A DNA stretch of 64,000 nucleotides from Mesostigma viride. Taxonomy: Eukaryota; Streptophyta; Mesostigmatophyceae; Mesostigmatales; Mesostigmataceae. Positions 56,218 through 64,000 of this stretch are shown in pieces (positions within the stretch are counted from its first letter, which is position 1; each line of letters opens with the position of its first letter). Location of the stretch: assembly GCA_009746045.1 (NCBI GenBank), contig RPFO01001739.1:1-64000 (forward strand), read 5' to 3'. A program made the translations under genes and the position numbers. Below the pieces are notes generated by a model. It was not told the DNA's origin. It ran no database searches and was given only the letters and a program-made list of their open reading frames with translations.

Positions 56218-56964
56218 AAGCTGAGAGCTGGGTGCTTAAGTCTCTGGATATCAGGCTGGGAGCTTGATTGTACATAATCCTGAGCACACCTTGAGGGGTG
56301 AGACATGTCTCTGGTGTGGGAATGTCTGACATTGTCTCTGATGGAGAGATGTCTATCTGGGGTTTTCATCTCAGTCTGAGGTTTCCCCAGATCTGTGGTT
56401 TGTGGGCGGGGTTCGATTCCCTGGTGCCGTCTTAAGGCGGAGTTTCACGGACTGGCTGACCCATCCACCATGCTGGTGAGGTGGCGACAGGTCCCCTGAT
56501 TTTCCACGGTTGGAACGAGTATAGGAGCTTGTGTTTTGCATGTGCTTCGCGTAGATGTTGTGTCTGGTTCGATAAGGGGCAGCAGACCGGCGCCGACTCC
56601 CGTCTGGGGGTCAGCAATGTTTTCTGATGAGCTGTTGTGGGTGATCTGTGGGGTTTCGCCTAAGGTCCTGAAGGTTGTACATACTTCTCAAGTTCTTAGC
56701 TGAACACCTATGGGCTGCCACAGTTGGCCAACCTCTTGTACATGGGTAACACAACGAGCCTCCCGTGAAGGGATAGGGACTCATTGTAATTTGTTTGTGC
56801 TCCTGAACCAGTATGGGTGCTATGTACATATAATAAGGAATCCAAGCTGACTGTCATGCCCAGCGGGTTGTGACTTGTAGTCGGGGAGGATGTCCAGTAC
56901 CCATTGTGTGTGTTTGTATGTAGACTTGTGTGAGCTGCTACAGCTCAAGAAAAGAAAGGATTGG
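56218..56964 (+). other. E1 3' UTR and polypurine tract
   Basis: Nearly identical to 51390-52137, including GGTTCGATTCC (56410-56420) and the AAGAAAAGAAAGGATTGG tract. Differences noticed: one base near 56523, one near 56807, and a TC/C change near 56881. Confidence 0.75.
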
Positions 56965-57652
56965 AGTTAACGCCAAGCGCATTGGCGTGATCCTGATTCG
57001 GCATATCTCTGCGATTCCAGCGGCACCGGAACGAGTTCATTCCGACAAGTATCAAGAAAGTTATGGCGTTCCGACTTCCCGGTCGCGCGCGAGCGCGAGC
57101 CGGCTGTTCTTCTAAGTCGGACGTGAATATTTGCCGACGACATATGGGGTCGACAGTAATTCCTGGGCTGACAGGAATTAGGTGCTGAACCTACGACGGT
57201 ATTGGATTAATACGTCGTACGCAGGAAATAGGAACCTTAACCTGTGGTCTGTTGGTACCGCAGGCTTAGTCCTAGGTGCAGATGCAATAGTCACTGTGGA
57301 CTGTGCTCTGTGGTCACTGTGCCTGTATGGCAGACCTACTGTATAGGAACTGGGCGCTGTACAGGTAGTGAATACTGTACCGGGAGTGTTATTACTGAGC
57401 AGGCCTCCTAGGCTGCTCAGGACTAGCAAGCACAGTGCACAAGTATATAAAGAATAGGCCAGTGCCAATTGGGCATCTCTTGCGAGCCCGCCTCACGTGT
57501 GTTGCCTTGACTTGGCAAACTCGTGTACAAGCCTCAAGTGTGTGAGCGCTGTAACATTATCCAATTTTAACAAAGCTCCGTTTCCAACCACATTCACACA
57601 TTGCTGCATTGCAACCATATCCTACACATTGCGTTTGGTAAAAACGTTAACT
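56965..57652 (+). repeat. E1 3' LTR (mosaic)
   Basis: 688 bp, AGTTAACGCC ... CGTTAACT, TATATAA at 57444-57450. The first 185 bp or so carries the variants of the E2 LTRs (GTGATCCTG, TATCAAGAAAG, GGGGTCGACAG). From about 57188 it carries the variants of the E1 5' LTR (GCTGAACC, no GGACTT insertion, AATAGTCACTGTGGACTG). Confidence 0.88.
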
Positions 57653-57657
57653 GCGTG

Positions 57658-57967
57658 AGGCTGTCTAGATAGATGTTGTAGTTAGAATGCTGTTAGATAG
57701 ATGTCGTAGGTAGCTGATGTAGATAGATTAGACCGGTAGGACTGTTTGCACCCATCCATCCATCCATCCATCCATCCATCCATCCATCCATCCATCCATC
57801 CATCCATCCATCCATCCATCCATCCATCCATCCATCCATCCATCCATCCATCCATCCATCCATCCATCCATCCATCCATCCATCCATCCATCCATCCATC
57901 CATCCATCCATCGGGGTTAATGCTTCGTGACTCCCCTACGGGAGCACGAGTCTAATTAATTAATTAA
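57658..57967 (+). mobile_element. LINE 3' UTR and tail (continuation of 37843-38757)
   Basis: Continues the LINE after E1. TAGATAGATG-rich sequence, then a (CATC)n microsatellite (57752-57912), CGGGGTTAA, the dyad GTGACTCCCCTACGGGAGCAC, and the TAATTAATTAATTAA tail, which is interrupted by the piggyBac-like element and resumes at 59711. Confidence 0.7.
57752..57912. repeat. (CATC)n microsatellite in LINE 3' UTR, about 40 units
   Basis: Pure tetranucleotide. It has the same position relative to CGGGG and the LINE tail as the 1-kb array at 26966-27970, but is six times shorter. Confidence 0.95.
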
Positions 57968-59710
57968 CCCGTGTTTTTTTACAACGCGATACATCGCGTT
58001 GTAGGGTTAGAACGCGATGTATCGCGTTGTAATCTGACACGTGGCAAACCTATTAAACATGCGATTTTTTGTCTGAAACTTTCAAAATAGCCGGTCAGAA
58101 ACATCTCATAGAATTCAAGAAAAAATCCTGGTGTTTTTGGTATTTTTTTTGTGACAGCTGCAAACAAATATGTACCACTGAAATCAGGCATTTTCGCGGG
58201 ACGAAGGTGAAGACGACGGCGATGGCGGCAGGTAGATCTCGCCAGTTTTCGCGCGAATTTCAGTGGCTGTTGGGTAGCACGACCATGATGATGCGTTCAA
58301 AGGTTGATAATTAGGTTTCTACGAGTTTGTTGAGGTACTGGGGCAAAGGAAACGTAGTTTTTTCCAGTTTCTCACCCAACTTTCATGCGGAAACCCTGGA
58401 AACCGGCATACATATTATTACGTCAAGACTCGGGTCTGCTGCGGCACCATGCTTGGTATTTCCATGGAGTTTCGACTTCTTAACACATGTTTATTCATTC
58501 CGAACGCCCGGACTCTCGGCTAAACCGAGATTTGTGCAGACTTTTATTGGGTAGCTCCGGGCATGATGGTGCCTGCAAATAGCGTAAGGCGTGACCGTGG
58601 CTATTGCTACGGTATGCTGTATTTTCCTGGAAATGGCCTCTGCCACCGGCTCATTAGTGCTTGCAGGCGTAAGTATATCGTGTTTCTACCTAGTTTCTGC
58701 CAGTTTTCCACTTATTTCTACCGACCTCTGCCCAGCCTCTCTAAGACCGCCATCCTACTCGACGTTGCACTTGCATGTCAGCCATAGCAGGTTGCAGTTG
58801 TGCAGTATTTAGGTGCTGTATACGTCGTCAAGCCGTGCATATATCGTGAGGATTGGATGTTGATGGTTTATACTGCGTTGATTGTGCAAGAAGATCAGCT
58901 GGGTGCCCATAATCATGGTGTATAATAATGTGTTGTTAGCATCTTGCCACCATTTGCTAGCATGCATTCCAGCGTCATCTTTGCCTGCATGTAAGCTCAT
59001 GGATCACTCAACCTATCCAAGCCTTGCTTTACACGTGCCTCTTTCTTTCAGTATTGCACGCGTTATGGAATGAAAACCCAGCACCTCCATTCCCACGAGG
59101 CATGTGCTCAACACGTTGTGAGAGTGGATGATGCTTTGGCTATGGCTGCCTGATTCAGTCATATTAGGTCATCCAGTCATGATGTTTGATGCATGTTTGA
59201 TGCAGTATAACTTATTCAACACCTATTTTCAACGTTTTGACCCTCCAAGCTCACTATGGCCCCGTTTATGGGGCTCGGGTCGTTGCGTAATGTTGTCAAG
59301 GGCTCTCATGTTTCCCACTGCGTTGTACTGCGTTGTAATTGTGATGCTAATGAAAAATAGCTCCAGTGGCCCAATGGGCCTGAGTTTTGTTTCACAGAGC
59401 CTGCATATGTTGCCCATAGCTCGTGCAAGAAGCCAGATTTTTTTCATGAACCATTTGTGAATAAGCACATGACTTGTGACCTAGGGTCAAGAAATCGCGG
59501 TCATGGTCAGACCCCCCTGTATTCAAACCAGTGTATCTCTCTAATGAATGCGGCATTTTGTAGGTCTGAGTAGCTCAAAAAATCCTTTGATTTATGGGCT
59601 TTCAGGAAAGTATATACATGACCATGAAAAAAAATTTTCCTTAGGTGCTATACGCGTTCTAAAAAAAGCTTACAACGCGATATATCGCGTTCTAATTAAA
59701 AAAACACGGG
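57968..59710. mobile_element. piggyBac-like DNA transposon, non-autonomous, 1,743 bp
   Basis: Flanked by TTAA on both sides (57964-57967 and 59711-59714). Perfect 14-bp terminal inverted repeats CCCGTGTTTTTTTA. Just inside are palindromes: ACAACGCGATACATCGCGTTGT and a second copy on the left (57981-58003, 58010-58031), and one on the right (59672-59692, TACAACGCGATATATCGCGTT). TTAA targets and termini starting CC are the known marks of piggyBac elements. The interior has frames of 60-110 codons only, none resembling a DDE transposase, so it would need an enzyme in trans. Confidence 0.75.
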
Positions 59711-59742
59711 TTAATTAATTAATCCATTCCATCCCATGTTCC

Positions 59743-60572
59743 GAGCACATTCAGACCTGGCTGGACTGCCTGGGCCTGGAGGCGCGGGCGGTGGGGCTGG
59801 AGATTAGTGTCAAAACTGAGGCGATGGTGATAGGAGCATCCAGTAAACCACCGCTGCCGCGCCTGCTCGACGGGACGGAGGTCCCGTTCCGCGACCGCTT
59901 CAAGCTGTTGGGGAGCTGGCTTCCTGACACCGCCGACGATGTGGACACCCGCATCGGCCTTGCCTGGGCCAAGCTCCGTTCGCTCACACCCTACTGGCGC
60001 TCGAAGGGCCTGAACGGGCACCGCAAGCGCATGCTCTTCAAGGTCCTCGTCCTCACGGTGCTCACGTATGGCGCCGAGGCGTGGACCCTCCCACCCAAAC
60101 TGGCAGCCCGGCTCGACGGCACAGTTTACAGGATGCTCCGGCAGGTTCTTAATGTAGGTTTTTCCGAGCGTCCGTCATCAGAGTCTTTGTATCATGGCAT
60201 GCCTCGTGTTTCGGACGAGATTAGACAGCGTAGGATAGCATTTGTAGGACACCTTGCACGCACCAGCCAGGTCGACACCACCCTTGGTCTGGCCGGCCCC
60301 AGCGGCTTGGCCAGCCAGGGCGGCACATTCTGACCTGGCCTGGCCCCAAGGACATTCCCAAAAGGGTAGGGAAACCTGTCACCAACTACGTTCAGATGCT
60401 GCTGGACGACCTCGTGGTCCCAGCCCAGTTTGAGCACCGCATCCACTCTCTCTCCCGTCTTTGGACTGCCATGCAGGACAAGACGCGGTGGAAGAAGATT
60501 GTAAAGGCACACACGCCCGACCCTGTGGGCAAGCCACCTCCCCCCAAGCGGAGGCGGCGTTTTGATGAGTAG
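59743..60572 (+). pseudogene. LINE ORF2 C-terminal fragment (one frameshift)
   Basis: 5'-truncated LINE. Reads HIQTWLDCLGLEARAVGLEI, LLDGTEVPFRDRFKLLGSWL, MLFKVLVLTVLTYGAEAWTL and RRIAFVGHLARTSQ, parallel to 37843-38757 but clearly diverged. A frameshift near 60320 moves it to HILTWPGPKDIPKRVGKP and on to HTPDPVGKPPPPKRRRRFDE, stop TAG 60570-60572. The last segment is conserved at 28642-28430. The catalytic YADD part is already lost. Confidence 0.8.
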
Positions 60573-60773
60573 TGCAGTTAGGATTTTCTAGAGAGTTAGG
60601 ATAGTCCGATCACGCGGCTTCCTCCACCCCATCCATCATGAAATATGTGCTACATGACCTCCCCACGGAGGCATGTTATAATTTAATTTAATTTTTTTTA
60701 ATCCCATGTTCCCCTCCCACTGAGGACTTATGCTCACGTGACGCAGTCACGTGTCTATTAATTAATTAATTAA
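60573..60773 (+). mobile_element. LINE 3' UTR and tail of the preceding fragment
   Basis: Contains TTTAATTTAATTTTTTTTAA, CCCATGTTCCCCTCCCACTG, the palindrome CACGTGACGCAGTCACGTG and the ATTAATTAATTAATTAA tail. Confidence 0.7.
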
Positions 60774-61012
60774 TGGAGGCAGATGCTGCGCAAGGTAGAT
60801 GGCAAGTAGTGATGAAGGAGACCACCCCCAAGTCTGTGGGGGCTCCGCGTGTGACCGCGTGTGGCATTCATAGCGATTCGGGCCGCGGTGCCCACACCCC
60901 TGTAACTAGGACCTAGATAGCTTACACCATCCATTCCATCCCATGTTCCCCTCCCACTGAGGACATGCTCACGTGACGCAGTCACGTGTCTATTAATTAA
61001 TTAATTAATGGC
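60774..61012 (+). mobile_element. Second LINE 3' end, same family
   Basis: Repeats CCATTCCATCCCATGTTCCC, ACTGAGGACATGCTCACGTG, ACGCAGTCACGTGTC and the TTAATTAATTAATTAATGG tail of the previous copy. Before these lies about 150 bp of its own UTR. A near-tandem arrangement of two 3' ends. Confidence 0.65.
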
Positions 61013-61380
61013 AAAACAGACTGACTAATTAGTTTGTTGTCTCTAATCAGTCACACAGTCCTGTTGGGGAGCCGCGGGGCCACTGACTGACAGCTCAAGT
61101 CTCGTTGCTGAACTGGAGGCTTGTCTGATCTTTTACCTGCACACGCTCTACCCAGCATTCTAGGCGATATCACGATAACTAGCAAGCCATTTACTAAGCG
61201 AGACATCGATGTTCCCAACGTGGGCAGCGAGGTCATCCAATAAGACCTTTGACATTTGCTAAGCAATATGCGTGCTTAAACTTGATAGGTGGCCAAGTCC
61301 GGGCCTATGTGTTGTAGGATTTCTAATGCTCTCCCACCATGACTTTCCGGTGTTCCTGCGAGCTATCTAGGGTTAATGAA
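61013..61380. other. 3' flank of the glycosyltransferase gene; no other feature
   Basis: Mixed sequence. It contains one more weak LINE-dyad-like phrase (CCTGTTGGGGAGCC at 61053). Confidence 0.4.
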
Positions 61381-62682
61381 CTAACCTAGGTGGCGGGGAT
61401 TGAGCAACAATTTGCGCAGATCTGCCCACTCCACCGTCACGTTGCAGTCGCGCTTGTCCTCGTCAAAGCGTGTGTTCATGCAGCCCGACTCCAGGTCTGT
61501 CTCCACCCCATCCAGCCGCCGGTATGAGTGCGTGGGCGTGCGCAAGTACATACTCGCATAGCGCGCGGCCCACCAGACCTTGTTCCCGAAATAGCTGGGG
61601 GTGATCTCGACGAGCCGCGACCCTGGCCTCATATAGAACGAGTTGACTAGCCCCGCACCGTGCACGCCCACCAGAACGTCCGCCGTCCGCATCGCCACCA
61701 GCATGTCCTCAAAGCTGATGTCCTCAAACACGATCGTGTCGCAGTCGTACTCCTCGCGGCACTTGCGGAGCAGTTCCGTCAACGTCACCACGACGCGGAA
61801 GGGCGACCGCCGCACCACAAACAGCACGCGCCGCTTGGCTAGTACCGGCGACATGGTGGTCACGGGGCCACTCAAGCCTCCAGCCTGCCCGAGCGATGGG
61901 CTTCCAGCCACAGGCGCACCAGGCGGGGTGCCCGCAGCGGTCTGGTTCGCAATTACCCTCGCTCGCGCAGCCGTGGCGATCAACTCGTCCGTCTTGTAGT
62001 ACTTGAGTATCTGGGCCACAAAACCGCTGTCAATGAGCTGGCCTTGCCACCGCCCTTGGTGCATGCCGCAACACATGATGGCTTCATGGTACTCACGCCC
62101 GACATACTGTTCCACAACGGTGCCAAAGGGGCGCAGCAGTGACCGGAAATAGTCAGGCATCTTCTTCTTGGCGTCCGGCATGATGACGATGATCTCGCGT
62201 TGGTCTGGCGGGACGCCATCCTTCCACAGGAAATCCAGCATGCCCATCCTGGACATGATCTCACAGTAGTTGTTAGGCCACATTGGGACCCACAAGAAAA
62301 GGGCCTTGTTGATCGTGGAGGAGGCGCCCTTCGCCGCTGGAGACGCGGCGCTCGAGGAAGCCCCTTCCTCGCATTTGAAGGGAGGAAATGCCGTGTGGAC
62401 GTCGTTTCGGTTGCTCTTGTTGCTAAACTCGTGATGGACTTTATCCTTGTCGTTGTACACCAGGCCTTTACATGTGACGCACTCGTGGAAGTATGCGCTT
62501 GGCAAAGTAACGGCGTCCCGTGCTCTAATTGCCACGTTGTGCAGCGGTTGGCAATCCTTGTGTAGCTCGTAGGGCTCTGAGAAAGCTAGCTGTCCCAGAC
62601 ACGAACACAGTACGGCAAAAAGCAGCAATTTTACCGGCGTCGGCTTAATCGTCCGAGAGCTTGCATAACCACCTTTGTCCAT
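61381..62682 (-). CDS. Glycosyltransferase family 61 protein (DUF563), type II membrane
   Basis: 433 codons, single exon, ATG at 62682 (MDKGGYASSR), TAG at 61383-61381. Short cytosolic N-terminus, one hydrophobic anchor at about residues 17-35 (PVKLLLFAVLCSCLGQLAF), then a lumenal domain with Cys pairs and a possible N-glycosylation site (NKS, 88-90). NNYCEIMSRMGMLD (about 137-150) occupies the place of the NxxHxxxE-like start of GT61 catalytic domains. ILFVVRR-type strand at 286-292 (VLFVVRRSPFRVV), GVHGAGLVNSFYMRPGS (339-355) and LVEITP (357-362) are the hallmark GT61 motifs. Members transfer sugars such as xylose, arabinose or GlcNAc in the Golgi or ER; the donor and acceptor cannot be told here. 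Length is normal. A Gly/Ala/Pro-rich insert (about 249-275) is unusual. The gene looks intact and is the clearest host gene in the window. Confidence 0.88.
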   Translation of the reverse strand: MDKGGYASSRTIKPTPVKLLLFAVLCSCLGQLAFSEPYELHKDCQPLHNVAIRARDAVTLPSAYFHECVTCKGLVYNDKDKVHHEFSNKSNRNDVHTAFPPFKCEEGASSSAASPAAKGASSTINKALFLWVPMWPNNYCEIMSRMGMLDFLWKDGVPPDQREIIVIMPDAKKKMPDYFRSLLRPFGTVVEQYVGREYHEAIMCCGMHQGRWQGQLIDSGFVAQILKYYKTDELIATAARARVIANQTAAGTPPGAPVAGSPSLGQAGGLSGPVTTMSPVLAKRRVLFVVRRSPFRVVVTLTELLRKCREEYDCDTIVFEDISFEDMLVAMRTADVLVGVHGAGLVNSFYMRPGSRLVEITPSYFGNKVWWAARYASMYLRTPTHSYRRLDGVETDLESGCMNTRFDEDKRDCNVTVEWADLRKLLLNPRHLG

Positions 62683-63590
62683 GATAGAAACGATGGTGCC
62701 GCCCCTACGGTGCTACACACATTCTTTTGTCATGCCGGCGATCTCCTCGCGTTTCTTGATAAAAGGTAATTCGGCATGTGCTTCCCCAGCACGGACGACT
62801 CGCGAGCGCTTCTCAGTTTTGCACATGTACGTGCCTTGTCAGACTAAAATTGGTTAATAATAGGTAGGTTGCGCCCAGCAATGGGAAGCGTCGTTGGCAA
62901 TCTCACATGGCGAGCCTGTCAACAGTATCATAGTCGATATTTACGGGGACAAAATCGTGCCCAAAATGGGCAATTCTGAAATGTGGGAACAGCCGAGTCC
63001 ATGCAAACTGAATTCGTAACTCTTTGCTCGCAGGAAATCACTCATCCGAGGACCATTGCATGCGGTAGCGTACTCGTGCAAAACGGCCATGGCATATCCT
63101 ATGACTGCGCAGTGTCGGTCATCAGGCACTCAGCCACATGGGAGCTGCGGAGACTGATGAAAAGAGTGCAAGCAGCGGACGGGCGAAATCCACGTGCGAT
63201 GTATCTGTTTGTCAAGTTTGTCACGCTTGCCGCTTGCAGATTGCTGAAGCTTGAACTTGGAAGTCATGCCCTAATCCCTTAATCCCTTCGCCTAAAAAAA
63301 AAACTATCTAACAAACTCCTTGTCAACTGATCAATATATTAGATAGCCCAGTGATAGCCTTAAAATTTTGAGTTTAGATAGCCCAATGAAAACTGCGAAA
63401 AAAAACTCGGCAGTCGGCCGGCACTCGGCAGTTCGGCAGTCGGCAGTTGAAAACGATAAGTGTGCATAAGTCCGTACATTTACCAGTACTACCTGCACGC
63501 TTCATGCACTATAAATTGCTGTCTATTCAAGAAAAACTTAAGAGCACTATGACAAGCAGGTACTAGATATGACTGTTAGGTTTGGATAGT
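62683..63590. other. Upstream region of the glycosyltransferase gene; nothing else identified
   Basis: No frame above 100 codons. Contains GGCAGTCGGCCGGCACTCGG and related GGCAGTT repeats at about 63408-63448. The promoter of the minus-strand gene should lie near 62690-62900; no clear TATA box was picked out. Confidence 0.35.
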
Positions 63591-63601
63591 TCGTTTGAAG
63601 C

Positions 63602-63925
63602 ATGTTTTTCAGGTGGCGGGGGTTCCGTGCTGTGGCAGGACAACATTTATTACACGGCATGTCGGAAACTCAACTGAACGTTATATACCTATGGAATGCG
63701 AAAATATACTTTATATACCTATGGAATGCGGCTATGCGCCGCTACTGGCTGTTAGCTCAGGAACAACACAGGGTGTGGGACCCAGGGCCCAATAACGACA
63801 AGCCCAGCCCGCTCCAGCTTTTTCATGATCTACTGGGCCGTAATCAGGTATTCACCAGTATGCCTCATGGCGACATTACCGCTCAGGTCCAATGGCTTCC
63901 CTGGTCTAATAACGCGCCCTATTAG
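63602..63925 (+). CDS. Short ORF of unknown nature, possible exon
   Basis: 107 codons, preceded by an acceptor-like TGTTTTTCAGG. It reads an aromatic-rich sequence (NVIYLWNAAMRRYWLLAQEQ, GDITAQVQWLPWSNNAPY) that looks more protein-like than random. A 31-bp tandem duplication containing TATATACCTATGGAATGCG (about 63680-63730) lies inside it. No family recognised; it could be a transposon-derived exon or chance. Confidence 0.25.
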   Translation: MFFRWRGFRAVAGQHLLHGMSETQLNVIYLWNAKIYFIYLWNAAMRRYWLLAQEQHRVWDPGPNNDKPSPLQLFHDLLGRNQVFTSMPHGDITAQVQWLPWSNNAPY

Positions 63926-64000
63926 CCTTTCACCTGTCACCGCCACACGTGTGTGTGCCCACCTTCATTAGGATTCGCTGATACTCATTTCCCCTCTCAC

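Larger units (their letters stand above)
38763..57652 (+). mobile_element. LTR retrotransposon E1 (interrupted by two nested elements)
   Basis: Bounded by GCGTG target duplications (38758-38762 and 57653-57657) and LTRs 38763-39448 and 56965-57652. Internal order: extra ORF, gag, [nested copia-like element], gag end, [E2], pol, 3' UTR. Removing the nested insertions and their duplicated sites leaves about 8,036 bp, matching E2 at 8,035. At least nine LTR differences are visible, so E1 is older than E2. Its pol and 3' UTR are nevertheless almost identical to those of E2. Confidence 0.9.

Noticed and set aside
57740-57967. Minus-strand MDGW ORFs of about 70 codons
   Set aside because: CATC microsatellite translated.

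Overview
Eukaryotic nuclear DNA, dominated by mobile elements and tandem repeats. The evidence is GT-AG introns (acceptors ending GCATGCAG or similar), LTR and non-LTR retrotransposons, DNA-transposon ends, kilobase-scale microsatellites, and one membrane-anchored family-61 glycosyltransferase. A green alga or related protist is the best guess (GT61 type, copia-like elements, TGTAA near putative 3' ends), but the sequence does not fix the species. There is no sign of bacterial or organellar sequence.

Layout. 1-1552 is a hexanucleotide repeat. 1557-7231 is a large unrecognised host-type gene in at least three exons; its introns carry a palindromic 45-bp tandem repeat and its reading frame shifts at G homopolymers. 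8059-9229 (minus) is a decayed LINE ORF1. 9391-31363 is bounded by perfect 56-bp inverted repeats beginning CACTA, with subterminal repeat arrays. Inside it lie a large inverted repeat built of minisatellites (arms 9731-12940 and 18480-20930), a second LINE ORF1 (15765-17203, minus), several LINE 3' ends, a pure 1-kb GATG microsatellite, and broken exon-like pieces. I see no transposase there.

33199-37840 (minus) is a decayed copia-like element. 37843-38757 is a LINE ORF2 fragment. Into the LINE just after its stop codon is inserted an LTR element, E1 (38763-57652, TSD GCGTG). E1 is itself split by a gag-only copia-like element (41693-44501, TSD CAAGC) and by E2 (44802-52836, TSD GTAGG), a younger relative of the same family. 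Subtracting the insertions and duplicated sites leaves E1 at about 8,036 bp, against 8,035 bp for E2. The LINE resumes at 57658 and ends in a TTAA-rich tail that is split by a 1,743-bp piggyBac-like element (57968-59710). Two more LINE 3' fragments follow to about 61012. The GT61 gene is at 61381-62682 (minus), and the remainder to 64000 is mostly featureless.

Most unusual: the E1/E2 family. Its LTRs start AG and end CT instead of TG...CA. It has an extra ORF before gag. Gag and pol are in the same frame, separated by one conserved TGA-C stop. Its pol reads integrase, then a retropepsin-like domain, then RT-RNase H, which is not the textbook copia or gypsy order. E1 also appears to carry a conversion tract from E2 across pol and into its 3' LTR.
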